NCBI GenBank assembly: GCA_017620335.1 | Contig: JAFZQO010000015.1 | Span: 26,842-90,841 of the forward strand | Direction: 5' to 3' | Origin: Bacteroidales bacterium | GTDB lineage: Bacteria > Bacteroidota > Bacteroidia > Bacteroidales > UBA932 | Length of the DNA stretch: 64,000 bases | Part shown: in pieces, positions 46,635-54,949 of the stretch | Layout: the number at the start of each line of letters is the position of its first letter | Numbering within the stretch: position 1 is the first letter of the stretch | The notes under the pieces: generated by a model | Databases searched by the model: none | What the model saw: the letters and a program-made list of their open reading frames with translations, nothing else | What the model was told of the DNA's origin: nothing | Translations under genes and position numbers: made by a program

Positions 46635-48134
46635 ATGAAACTCAGATATATCCTTGTTTCAGTCATCGCGGCGCTCAGCTTCATCGCCTGCGAGAAGGAG
46701 GCCGACCATTATCTCGATGAGGTCCAACTGTCGTCTTCCTACGTCGCCCTCTCTCAGAGCGGCGGTTCCACCTCCATCACCATCGATGCGACCTCATCAT
46801 GGTCCGTCACCAGTGCTCCCAACTGGCTGACCGTCAGCCCCACCTCCGGCTCCGCCGGATCCTCCAGCATCAGCTTCTCCGCCGAGAACACCATCAACGG
46901 ACGTTCCGGGGAGGTCCTCCTCAGCTGCGGGGACAAGATCCAGCATATCAATGTCATCCAGGGTCTGGCCACCGTTGCCAACGCCACCTGCGCCGAGGTT
47001 CTTGCCGGACCTGAGAGCAAGACCTACCGTGTTACCGGCACCGTCACCAGCATCGTCAACACGACTTATGGCAACTGGTATCTCAATGACGGCACCGGTG
47101 AGGTCTACATCTATGGTACGCTCGACTCCAAGGGCAACACCAAGAACTTCCTGAGCTGGGGCCTCGAGGTCGGTGACGAGATCACCGTCGAGGGTCCGAA
47201 GACCGTCTATAACGGGACTGTCGAGCTCGTGGACGTTACCGTGATCAAGATCAACAAGTCCCTCATGAAGGTGGCTGAAATCGATCCTGAGGACGCTGTC
47301 CTGCCCGTCGCGGGCGGCAAGTTCACCGTCACCCTTGACAACAAGGGCAGCGGTCTGTATGTCGATGTCCCCGAGGATGCGAAGGATTGGCTCTCCATCT
47401 CCTCCATCGCCGGCAATGTCGTTACCTTCAACGCCGCCGCCAACGAAGGCGGTGACCGTGAGACCACCATCACTTTCAAGACCACCGATGGCAAGAAGGA
47501 ATATACCGCCCAGCAGTCCCTCACCCAGAAGGGCGCTATCGTGGAGTGCTCCGTGGCCGACTTCCTCGCCGCCCCTGTGGGCAATACCCAATACCGCATC
47601 ACCGGAGTTATCGGCAGCGTGGCCAACGCCTCCTACGGCAATGTCTACATCCGTGACTGGTCCGGCGAGGCTTATGTCTACGGCATCGGAGCCAAGGGCG
47701 ACTTCGAGAAGCTCGGCCTCAAGGTCGGCGACATCGTCACCCTCGTCGGCAAGCGCGGTGAGTACAAGGGTTCCGCCCAGATGACCGGCGCTGTCTATGA
47801 AAGCCACAAGCCCGTCACCGCTGTCACTATCCCCGAGTTCCTCGCAAAGGAGGATGATCCGAATGTCTATTACATGGTCACCGGTACTCTCAGGGAGGTC
47901 GCGAACGCCACCTACGGAAATGTGTATCTCAACGACGGCACCAATGACCTCTATGTCTATGGCTGCTATCCCGGCTGGGGCGCCACCGGCGACAACCGCA
48001 AGGGCTTCCTCGCCGCTGCGGGCATCGAGGTCGGTGACGAACTGACCGTCATCGGCGTGAAGAGCACCTATAAGGGCACTCCTCAGGTCAACAACGGTAT
48101 CTACTTCTCCCACAAGTCCGCAAATGCGGAATAA
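46635..48134 (+). CDS. BACON/OB-fold surface lipoprotein
   Basis: 499 residues, lipobox LSFIAC. A BACON domain (about 25-112: SQSGGSTSITIDATSSWSV, PNWLTVSP) is followed by an OB-fold module, a second BACON-like domain (about 215-300) and two more OB modules. The three OB modules share the signature N-T/S-Y-G-N-x-Y-x-x-D followed by YxYG, as seen once in the nuclease next door (DUF5689-like). OB folds often bind nucleic acid or sugar; BACON domains bind glycans or act as spacers. 20 nt after the receptor gene. Confidence 0.8.
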   Translation: MKLRYILVSVIAALSFIACEKEADHYLDEVQLSSSYVALSQSGGSTSITIDATSSWSVTSAPNWLTVSPTSGSAGSSSISFSAENTINGRSGEVLLSCGDKIQHINVIQGLATVANATCAEVLAGPESKTYRVTGTVTSIVNTTYGNWYLNDGTGEVYIYGTLDSKGNTKNFLSWGLEVGDEITVEGPKTVYNGTVELVDVTVIKINKSLMKVAEIDPEDAVLPVAGGKFTVTLDNKGSGLYVDVPEDAKDWLSISSIAGNVVTFNAAANEGGDRETTITFKTTDGKKEYTAQQSLTQKGAIVECSVADFLAAPVGNTQYRITGVIGSVANASYGNVYIRDWSGEAYVYGIGAKGDFEKLGLKVGDIVTLVGKRGEYKGSAQMTGAVYESHKPVTAVTIPEFLAKEDDPNVYYMVTGTLREVANATYGNVYLNDGTNDLYVYGCYPGWGATGDNRKGFLAAAGIEVGDELTVIGVKSTYKGTPQVNNGIYFSHKSANAE

Positions 48135-48151
48135 TAGCAGGATTTGAACGA

Positions 48152-48190
48152 TGATGGAGCCGGCCCGGAGCGGGGCCGGCTCCGTCATTT
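48152..48190 (+). terminator. Hairpin between the two lipoprotein genes
   Basis: A 15-bp stem with one G-U pair (48152-48166 with 48173-48187), 6-nt loop, then TTT. Very stable; it may partly terminate transcription or protect the upstream message, setting the ratio between lipoprotein and nuclease. Confidence 0.7.
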
Positions 48191-48214
48191 CCAAAAATAA
48201 CACTGATAACCGAT

Positions 48215-49651
48215 ATGAGACATTCGCATCCGATTCTGATCTGCTGCATGCTGGGCGTTATTATGGCAGCTTGCGGCAAGCAGGAACCCGACAGTCTGAA
48301 CCTGCTTTCCAATGCAGTGAACCTGCCCAGCGAGGGTGGTTCCGAGGACGTATCCATCATGACGAACCAGACCTGGTCGGCCTCGACGGATCAGGACTGG
48401 CTCCGCGTGGCGCCTGCTTCGGGCGGAGCCTCTGCCTCCTACCAGCCTATTACCCTCTCGGCGGTGGAGAATACCTCCGAGTCGGCCCGCCAGGCCACTG
48501 TGACCGTTAAGGCGGGAACAGTGTCCAAGACCATCAATGTCACCCAGGCGGGTACCCCCCGCTTCACCATTGCGGACTTCAAGGCCAAAAAGGCTGACAA
48601 GGTTACCTGGTACAAGCTTTCCGGCGAGGTCGCTTCCATCGCCAACGAGACTTACGGCAACTTCTACATCTTTGATGAGACAGGATATGTCTATGTCTAC
48701 GGTCTGGGAGAAAAGAAGGTTGAGAGCAATGACCAGTCCTTCTCCAAGCTGAACCTGAAGGTCGGCGACATCGTCACGATGATGACCCTGCGCAGCGAGC
48801 ACAACGGCGTCATCGAGGCAGGTGGCACGATTCCGGCGTATTTCGTCTCCAAGGAGGACGGAAGTTACAAGCTCGGCAGGAAGGTTTCCTCCACGAAGGC
48901 CGGTTGGCTGGAACTGCCTTCCACGTCTTCCGCGGACGGTCAGGACCTGCTGATCCACAGTTTTCCCGACGGTTCAAGGAATTATGCCGCCTATTGGGAC
49001 TATACCAACCTCGTAGCCTCCTGGGTGGCCTATCCGCTCTGCACGGGCAATATCGGCACTTCCGGAGGCCGTACGGACTCCTTCTCACTGGACCCGCTCC
49101 TGCCTCGCGACAAGCAGCCGTATATTCCTTCGGCATTCAAGAGCGGGAACACCACGGGATCGTTTGACCGCGGCCACCAGATTCCTTCAGCAGACCGCCT
49201 GAACTGGCGCGTCAATCTCGAGACATTCTTCGGAACCAACATGACCCCGCAGGACAACGGCTTCAACGGAAACACTTGGGGTAACCTTGAGAACAAGGTC
49301 CGCGTATGGGCCAAGTCTTCCGCGACCGACACCCTCTACGTGGTGACCGGCTGCACCGGGGCCGATGTGGAGACGAAGTATGTGCTCGACTATGATGACA
49401 AGCACATCGCCATCCCTGCAGGTTACTACAAGGCCCTGCTCCTTCTTGGCAAGGACAAGTCCTACAAGGCCGTGGGCTTCTATTTTGACAACGTTGCCAG
49501 CAACATCACGAGTTTCAAGAACTATGCGATAAGCATCGACGACTTGGAGAAGAAGGTCGGCGTGGACTTCTTCGTCAACCTCCCGGATGACGTGGAGAAG
49601 ACGGTTGAGGCCGCCACCCCCTTCGACGAATCGTGGTGGTGGAACAATTGA
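48215..49651 (+). CDS. Secreted DNA/RNA non-specific endonuclease lipoprotein with BACON and OB modules
   Basis: 478 residues, lipobox IMAACG. Order: BACON domain (about 22-108), one OB module (ETYGNFYIFDETGYVYVYG), then an Endonuclease_NS domain (about 215-460). The nuclease signatures are intact: DRGHQIPSADR with catalytic His321, and NMTPQ ... FNGNTWGNLE carrying the metal-binding Asn region. It would cut DNA and RNA at the cell surface. Same module set as the preceding lipoprotein; the two probably work with the receptor upstream. Confidence 0.9.
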   Translation: MRHSHPILICCMLGVIMAACGKQEPDSLNLLSNAVNLPSEGGSEDVSIMTNQTWSASTDQDWLRVAPASGGASASYQPITLSAVENTSESARQATVTVKAGTVSKTINVTQAGTPRFTIADFKAKKADKVTWYKLSGEVASIANETYGNFYIFDETGYVYVYGLGEKKVESNDQSFSKLNLKVGDIVTMMTLRSEHNGVIEAGGTIPAYFVSKEDGSYKLGRKVSSTKAGWLELPSTSSADGQDLLIHSFPDGSRNYAAYWDYTNLVASWVAYPLCTGNIGTSGGRTDSFSLDPLLPRDKQPYIPSAFKSGNTTGSFDRGHQIPSADRLNWRVNLETFFGTNMTPQDNGFNGNTWGNLENKVRVWAKSSATDTLYVVTGCTGADVETKYVLDYDDKHIAIPAGYYKALLLLGKDKSYKAVGFYFDNVASNITSFKNYAISIDDLEKKVGVDFFVNLPDDVEKTVEAATPFDESWWWNN

Positions 49652-49672
49652 CAGGCAATGCCTGATTTAAAG

Positions 49673-49711
49673 ATAACCTGCGGGTGATAGCCCGCAGGTT
49701 ATTTATTTTTA
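49673..49711. terminator. Palindromic repeat copy C, bidirectional terminator
   Basis: Perfect 12-bp stem ATAACCTGCGGG / CCCGCAGGTTAT (49673-49684, 49691-49702), loop TGATAG, followed by TTATTTTTA. It lies between convergent genes and shares the CCTGCGGG core of the repeat family. Confidence 0.8.
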
Positions 49712-49727
49712 GGGGGAGTAACGACGG

Positions 49728-51290
49728 TCACTTTGCGGCCTGGCGGCGGTTGAACTCGTCGAGCTGCTTGAAGCAGCAGTCGTTCAGGATGCCCTGGAGG
49801 GGACGGTCGAAGTTGCGGCGGACGTAGCATTCGTGGTCGAAGATGAAGCATTCGCCGTTTTCAGGGGTGTAGGGCTGCCACTCCGGCAGGCCGTCGACGT
49901 TGGGGTCTCCCGTGATGGCGAAGTTGGCCCAGCTGCGGCTCATGTTCTCCGCGAGCTGCCAGTCGGCGTCCGTCACTTCGGGAAGGGTGCGGCCGTGCAG
50001 CTGGGGCGTGTTGAAGCAGAAGTTCAGCTCATAGCCGTGCACCGAACCCTGGTCGGCGGGGGACTTCCAGGTGAACATGTACATCCAGGTCGGGGCCTTC
50101 CTTGTCTCAGCCACCGCGTCGGCGGTGATGAGGGTCTTGGGACGGAACATCATGTCTATGGAGAGGAGGTCCTGCGGGGTGTAGTCCGGCCAGGCTTCCG
50201 CGAATGCCGCCACGTACTCGTCCACCCTGTCTCCGAAGGTGGCCTTCAGCTGTTCCTTGGCCTCGTCGAGCGTCATGGGAGTGCCGTAAACACGTCTCTG
50301 GAGCTCGTTGAAGGTGGTTCCTATCATCAGCGGAACGTCGGATGAGACTTCGGCGAAGTCCGGTTGGAAGGGCTGCTGGAGCAGCACTTCGCCGTCCGGT
50401 GCCGGGCCGAAGCCCCACATCATCGGCGTGCCCGGCGCCCGGGTGCCGATGCTGGCGGCCATGGCCCGCTGGCCGGCCGCGACGAGGTCGCCGTAAGGCA
50501 CGTCCGCGAGCTTGTCGAGCTCGTCAGGGCCGATGCCCAGCTGCTCGACGACGGCGCGGCCGAGCTCCTCGCTCATGGCCTTGGTATTCACGTTGAGGAT
50601 GGTGCCGCTCATGATGATGGCCTTATGGAAGAGGCCCTTGGCGGCGGGCATGCACATAAGCGTGCCGACCTTGCCGCCGCCTCCGGACTCACCGAAGATG
50701 GTGACGTTGGACGGGTCGCCGCCGAAGGCTTTGATGTTGTCGCGTATCCATTCCATGGCCTGGACTATGTCGAGCATTCCGACCATGTTGGAATACTTGT
50801 ACTTCTCGCCGAAGGTGGAGAGGTCCAGGAAGCCCAGGATGTTGAGACGGTGGTTGAGGCTGACCACCACGACGTCCTGTTTGGCGAGGCCCCAGCCGGG
50901 ATTGCCGGCGGCGGAGCCGGAGTCGAAGCCGCCGCCGTGGATCCACAGCATGACGGGCTTGCAGGCCTTGGTGTCGGTGGTCCAGACGTTAAGCACGCAG
51001 GAATTCTTCTCGGACATCACACTTTCGGGCATCTCGCGCCTTCCGTTGCCCTGCATGACCTGGGGCCCGAAATGGTCGCAGACCATCACGGTGTCCCATT
51101 TCTCGACGGGCAGGGGAGGCATGAAGCGTTCGACCCTGGCGTAGGGAATGCCCTTGAAGGCCATCGTGCCCTCCTCCTCGACGCCGCGTACCAGTCCGGC
51201 CTTCGTCCGGACCACGAGCGGGTCGGAGGGCCCGCAGGCGCAGACGGCCGCCAGGGCGGCCGCCGCGAACAGTAATCTCAGCGCTCTCAT
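49728..51290 (-). CDS. Type-B carboxylesterase lipoprotein 1
   Basis: 520 residues, lipobox AAVCACG. Alpha/beta-hydrolase of the carboxylesterase type-B family: MLWIHGGGFDSG (oxyanion hole), nucleophile in FGESGGGG, catalytic His in GSVHGYELNF. Hydrolyses carboxylic esters in the periplasm or at the surface. Start ATG 51290 overlaps the stop of esterase 2 (ATGA), so both are one operon. It is more divergent than the other two esterases. Confidence 0.9.
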   Translation of the reverse strand: MRALRLLFAAAALAAVCACGPSDPLVVRTKAGLVRGVEEEGTMAFKGIPYARVERFMPPLPVEKWDTVMVCDHFGPQVMQGNGRREMPESVMSEKNSCVLNVWTTDTKACKPVMLWIHGGGFDSGSAAGNPGWGLAKQDVVVVSLNHRLNILGFLDLSTFGEKYKYSNMVGMLDIVQAMEWIRDNIKAFGGDPSNVTIFGESGGGGKVGTLMCMPAAKGLFHKAIIMSGTILNVNTKAMSEELGRAVVEQLGIGPDELDKLADVPYGDLVAAGQRAMAASIGTRAPGTPMMWGFGPAPDGEVLLQQPFQPDFAEVSSDVPLMIGTTFNELQRRVYGTPMTLDEAKEQLKATFGDRVDEYVAAFAEAWPDYTPQDLLSIDMMFRPKTLITADAVAETRKAPTWMYMFTWKSPADQGSVHGYELNFCFNTPQLHGRTLPEVTDADWQLAENMSRSWANFAITGDPNVDGLPEWQPYTPENGECFIFDHECYVRRNFDRPLQGILNDCCFKQLDEFNRRQAAK

Positions 51291-52741
51291 GGTCTGCCGG
51301 CGGTCAGGGGCTCGCCGAAGAACGAAGCCTCGTTGTCATTCTCGTCAAGGCAGAACACCATGAAGGAGGGATCCTCCGCGGTGCAGGGTTTCCATTCGCC
51401 CTTAGGATCGGAATACTTGGCGAAGTTGGTCCAGGCCGTGATCATCTTCTCGGAGAGGTCCCAGTCGCCCTGGGTCCAGGGACGCCAGCAGTTGGCGAGG
51501 GTCTTGAAGACGAACCAGAGGTCGGAGGAATGGAAGGCTCCGCGCAGGCGTCCGGTGATTTCAGGATGCTTGCCGTCGTCCGGAAGCGGGCGGGCGAACT
51601 GGTAGGCATAGGCCTTGTTGCCCTTCTGCTCCCTGTCCTTGCAGAACTCGATGATGCCCGGAGGCATGTTGCCGGCGTCGTTCAGCGTGCAGCCGATCAT
51701 GTACGGGACGTTGGCGAGGTTGCCCTCCTTCGCCGCCGTGTCGAAATCCTGCTTGCAGACGTATCCGTCGATGATGGGGGCGAACATGCCCATGCCGCCG
51801 CGCACTCCGTTGACGCGGTTGTAGATATTGACCAGGCTGAAGATCTCCTCGGTGGAGGCCGCCCTCATCTTGGCGAGGTCGTCAAGATTGGCCCAGTCCA
51901 TGATCTCCTTGTAATACTGGGCCTGCTGCTCGAGGGTCTGTGCCGGGGCCGCCTGGCGGGCAGGCATGCCCGGGACGGCGGGCGCGGGCATCGCGAAGCC
52001 CTGGGCGCTCATGATGACTGCCTTGTTGAAGAGGCCGCGGGCGAGCGGGGACTCGCTGAGCGTGCGCGTGCTGCGCCCGCCGCCGCTCTGCCCGAAGATC
52101 ATGACGTTGTCGGGGTCGCCGCCGAACTGGGCGATGTTGGCCTTGATCCATTTCAGGGCCTGGACCTGGTCCATGATGCCGTAGTTGCCGGAGGATCCGT
52201 GCTCATTCTCGGCGATCAGGTCGGGGTGCGACATGAAGCCGAACATGCCGAGGCGGTAGTTGATGGACACGAGGACCACGTCCTTGGCCGCGAACTCCTC
52301 GCCTTCGAACTCAGGCTCGAAGGCCCAGCCTTCGCGCAGGCCGCCGCCGTGGATCCACATCGCGACCGGCAGTTTCTTCCCGGGCTGTCCCGGCGCGGTG
52401 GTATAGACGTTGAGATACAGGCAGTCCTCGCTGTAGGCCGGCTCCTCTCCGTAACCCCATTCGTCGGTATAACCGCCGGGGTAGTGGGTTACCTGGAACG
52501 AGGGATGGCCGAAATGGTCGCACTGGCGGACGCCCTCCCAGGGCACGACCGGCTGGGGCTCCTTCCAGCGCAGGTCTCCGATCGGAGGGGCTGCGTAAGG
52601 GATGCCTTTGTAGACATAGACACCTTTCTTTTCGGCTTTTACGCCTTGGACCTGGCCTCCTTCGACGGTCAGGACCGGAACCTCCTTGGCGCATCCGAAG
52701 AGCGCGATGGCGGAAAACAGGCAGAGGATGATTCTTTTCAT
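51287..52741 (-). CDS. Type-B carboxylesterase lipoprotein 2
   Basis: 484 residues, lipobox ALFGCA. Motifs: GIPYAAPPIGDLRWKEPQP, MWIHGGGLREG, nucleophile in FGQSGGGRS, His in GAFHSSDLWF. First gene of the esterase 2-1 operon with its own promoter. A close paralogue of esterase 3 across the dcp gene. Substrate unknown; such enzymes release acyl or aryl groups from natural esters. Confidence 0.9.
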   Translation of the reverse strand: MKRIILCLFSAIALFGCAKEVPVLTVEGGQVQGVKAEKKGVYVYKGIPYAAPPIGDLRWKEPQPVVPWEGVRQCDHFGHPSFQVTHYPGGYTDEWGYGEEPAYSEDCLYLNVYTTAPGQPGKKLPVAMWIHGGGLREGWAFEPEFEGEEFAAKDVVLVSINYRLGMFGFMSHPDLIAENEHGSSGNYGIMDQVQALKWIKANIAQFGGDPDNVMIFGQSGGGRSTRTLSESPLARGLFNKAVIMSAQGFAMPAPAVPGMPARQAAPAQTLEQQAQYYKEIMDWANLDDLAKMRAASTEEIFSLVNIYNRVNGVRGGMGMFAPIIDGYVCKQDFDTAAKEGNLANVPYMIGCTLNDAGNMPPGIIEFCKDREQKGNKAYAYQFARPLPDDGKHPEITGRLRGAFHSSDLWFVFKTLANCWRPWTQGDWDLSEKMITAWTNFAKYSDPKGEWKPCTAEDPSFMVFCLDENDNEASFFGEPLTAGRP

Positions 52742-52766
52742 GATGGGATGTGGATAGTTGTTTACG

Positions 52767-52774
52767 CAAAAATA
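52767..52774 (-). promoter_or_regulatory. -7 box of the carboxylesterase operon
   Basis: Reads TATTTTTG on the minus strand, about 25 nt before ATG 52741. Confidence 0.55.
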
Positions 52775-52832
52775 GCCATTATTTAATTAAGAAAATGTCC
52801 CTGTCCGTTCATCTTCTTTCAGAATTATTCCG

Positions 52833-52840
52833 TACCTTTA
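52833..52840 (+). promoter_or_regulatory. Probable -7 box of dcp
   Basis: TACCTTTA, seven of eight matches to TAnnTTTG, about 40 nt before ATG 52880. Confidence 0.35.
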
Positions 52841-52879
52841 CCGCCCCTGACCCCGGATTATTACAAAGACTCCGATTAT

Positions 52880-54916
52880 ATGAACCATTTGAACAAAGCG
52901 GCCGGTATCGCCGGCCTTACCCTCATGACCCTCATGACAGCATGTACGGGCAACACCCGCGTGAATCCCTTCCTCGAGGAATGGGACACCCCTTACGGCA
53001 TCCCGCCGTTCGACAAGATCGAGTACGCCGACTATGTCCCCGCCTTCAAGGCCGGCATCGAGCAGCAGCAGAAGGAGATCGAAGCCATCATAGCCAATCC
53101 CGACGCCCCGACCTTCGACAACGTCATCGGCGCGATGGAGCTCTCAGGCAGCATCCTCAACAAGGTGCAGGGAGTGTTCTACAACCTGAGCGAGACCGAG
53201 AACTGCCCCGAGATGGTGGCCATCGAGGAGGAGATCACCCCTCTCGTCACCGAGCACAGCGACAACATCTATATGAACAAGGACCTCTACAAGAAGGTCG
53301 CGGCGGTGTACAACGCCGACCAGAGCGGGCTCACCCGCGAGCAGCAGATGGTCCTCAAGAAGACCTACGAGGCCTTCGAGCGCAACGGCATCGGCCTTGA
53401 CGAGGCCAAGCAGGCCCGCCTGCGCGAGATCAACAACGAGATGTCTGCCAAGACCAACAGGATCGGCAACAACAATCTCGCCGAGAACAACGCTTTCAAG
53501 GAGCGTTTCGGCATCTCCGTGTCGGCGTACCCCACCGCTATGACCACCACCGAGGACCGCTCTCTCCGCGAGGAGATGTTCAAGGCCTATTCCTCACGTG
53601 GCCACAACGGAGGGGAGAACGACAACCGCCAGCTCGTGCTCGACGTGATGGGCCTTCGTATCGAGAAAGCCAAGCTGATGGGTTATGACAACCCCGCTGC
53701 CTTCATCCTCGAGCCGAAGATGGCCCACGATCCCGAGACCGTGGACGCCTTCCTCGACGGCATCATGAAGGCCGCCGTCGCCAAGGCGAAGGAGGAAGTT
53801 GCCGACATGCAGAAGGTCATGGACCGCGACATCAAGGCCGGACTTCTCCCCGCCGGGACTACGATCAAGCCCTGGGACTGGTGGTATTATGCCGAGAAGG
53901 TCCGCAAGGAGAAATATGACCTGGACGAGGACCTGACCAAGCCCTATTTCGAGATGAAGAACGTCCAGAAGGGCGTCTTCGAGGCCGCCCATACTCTGTA
54001 TGGCATCAACTTCGAGCGCCTCGAAGGCGTGAAGCTGTACAATGACGCCGCAGAGGCCTGGAAGGTCACAGACTCCGACGGCTCCCTCGTAGGCATCTTC
54101 TTCTGCGACTATTTCCCGCGCTCCAGCAAGCGCAGCGGCGCGTGGATGAACAACTTCCGCGACCAGTATTATGACGCCGAGGGCAATGAGATCCGTCCCA
54201 TCATCGTTAACGTCTGCAACTTCTCCACGCCCGCCGAGGACGGCACCGCCCTGCTGACCGTCGACGAGGTCGAGACCGCCTTCCACGAGTTCGGCCATGC
54301 CCTGCACGGCTTCCTGAGCAAGTGCCACTATCCTTCCGTCAGCGGCACCTCCGTCGCCCGCGACTTCGTCGAGACCTTCTCGCAGTTCAACGAGAACTGG
54401 GCCTTCCAGCCCGAGCTTCTTGCCAAGTATGCCGTCCACTACCAGACCGGCGAGGTCATCCCCCAGGAGTTGGTCGACAAGATCGAGGCCGCCTCGAAGT
54501 TCAACCAGGGCTTCATGACCACCGAGCTCTGCGCCGCCTCCATCCTTGACATGAAGTGGCACGAGCTTTCCAGCATCGAGGGCATCGATATCGACGAGTT
54601 CGAGGCCAAGGTCTGCAAGGAGATGGGCCTGATCGACGAGATCATCCCGCGCTACCGCACCACCTACTTCAACCACATCTTCTCCAGCGGCTACAGCGCC
54701 GGTTATTACGGTTACCTCTGGGCGGAGGTGCTGGACAAGGACGCCTTCTCGGTCTTCGAGAAGAGCCCGAACGGTGTCTGGGATCTCGAGTTGGCGAAGA
54801 AGTTCCGCGAGACCTTCCTCGAGAGGGGAGGCAGCGAGGAGCCTATGGTGCTCTACGAGCAGTTCGCAGGACGCCAGCCCGACTCGGAGGCATTTCTCCG
54901 CGGCCGCGGTCTGTAA
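52880..54916 (+). CDS. dcp: M3-family peptidyl-dipeptidase lipoprotein
   Basis: 678 residues. Oligopeptidase of family M3: zinc motif HEFGHALH with His469, Glu470 and His473, followed by ARDFVETFSQFNENW. The N terminus carries a signal with TLMTACT, so it is probably a lipoprotein facing the periplasm, where it removes C-terminal dipeptides. It sits between two carboxylesterase units and is transcribed in the opposite direction. Confidence 0.93.
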   Translation: MNHLNKAAGIAGLTLMTLMTACTGNTRVNPFLEEWDTPYGIPPFDKIEYADYVPAFKAGIEQQQKEIEAIIANPDAPTFDNVIGAMELSGSILNKVQGVFYNLSETENCPEMVAIEEEITPLVTEHSDNIYMNKDLYKKVAAVYNADQSGLTREQQMVLKKTYEAFERNGIGLDEAKQARLREINNEMSAKTNRIGNNNLAENNAFKERFGISVSAYPTAMTTTEDRSLREEMFKAYSSRGHNGGENDNRQLVLDVMGLRIEKAKLMGYDNPAAFILEPKMAHDPETVDAFLDGIMKAAVAKAKEEVADMQKVMDRDIKAGLLPAGTTIKPWDWWYYAEKVRKEKYDLDEDLTKPYFEMKNVQKGVFEAAHTLYGINFERLEGVKLYNDAAEAWKVTDSDGSLVGIFFCDYFPRSSKRSGAWMNNFRDQYYDAEGNEIRPIIVNVCNFSTPAEDGTALLTVDEVETAFHEFGHALHGFLSKCHYPSVSGTSVARDFVETFSQFNENWAFQPELLAKYAVHYQTGEVIPQELVDKIEAASKFNQGFMTTELCAASILDMKWHELSSIEGIDIDEFEAKVCKEMGLIDEIIPRYRTTYFNHIFSSGYSAGYYGYLWAEVLDKDAFSVFEKSPNGVWDLELAKKFRETFLERGGSEEPMVLYEQFAGRQPDSEAFLRGRGL

Positions 54917-54920
54917 TAAT

Positions 54921-54949
54921 AAAAAAACCGGGTCGACCCCGGTTTTTTT
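54921..54949. terminator. Symmetric terminator between dcp and esterase 3
   Basis: A7-CCGGG / CCCGG-T7 stem of 12 bp (54921-54932 with 54938-54949), 5-nt loop. Works in both directions; the stop codon of the minus-strand esterase begins inside its T-run. Confidence 0.9.
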
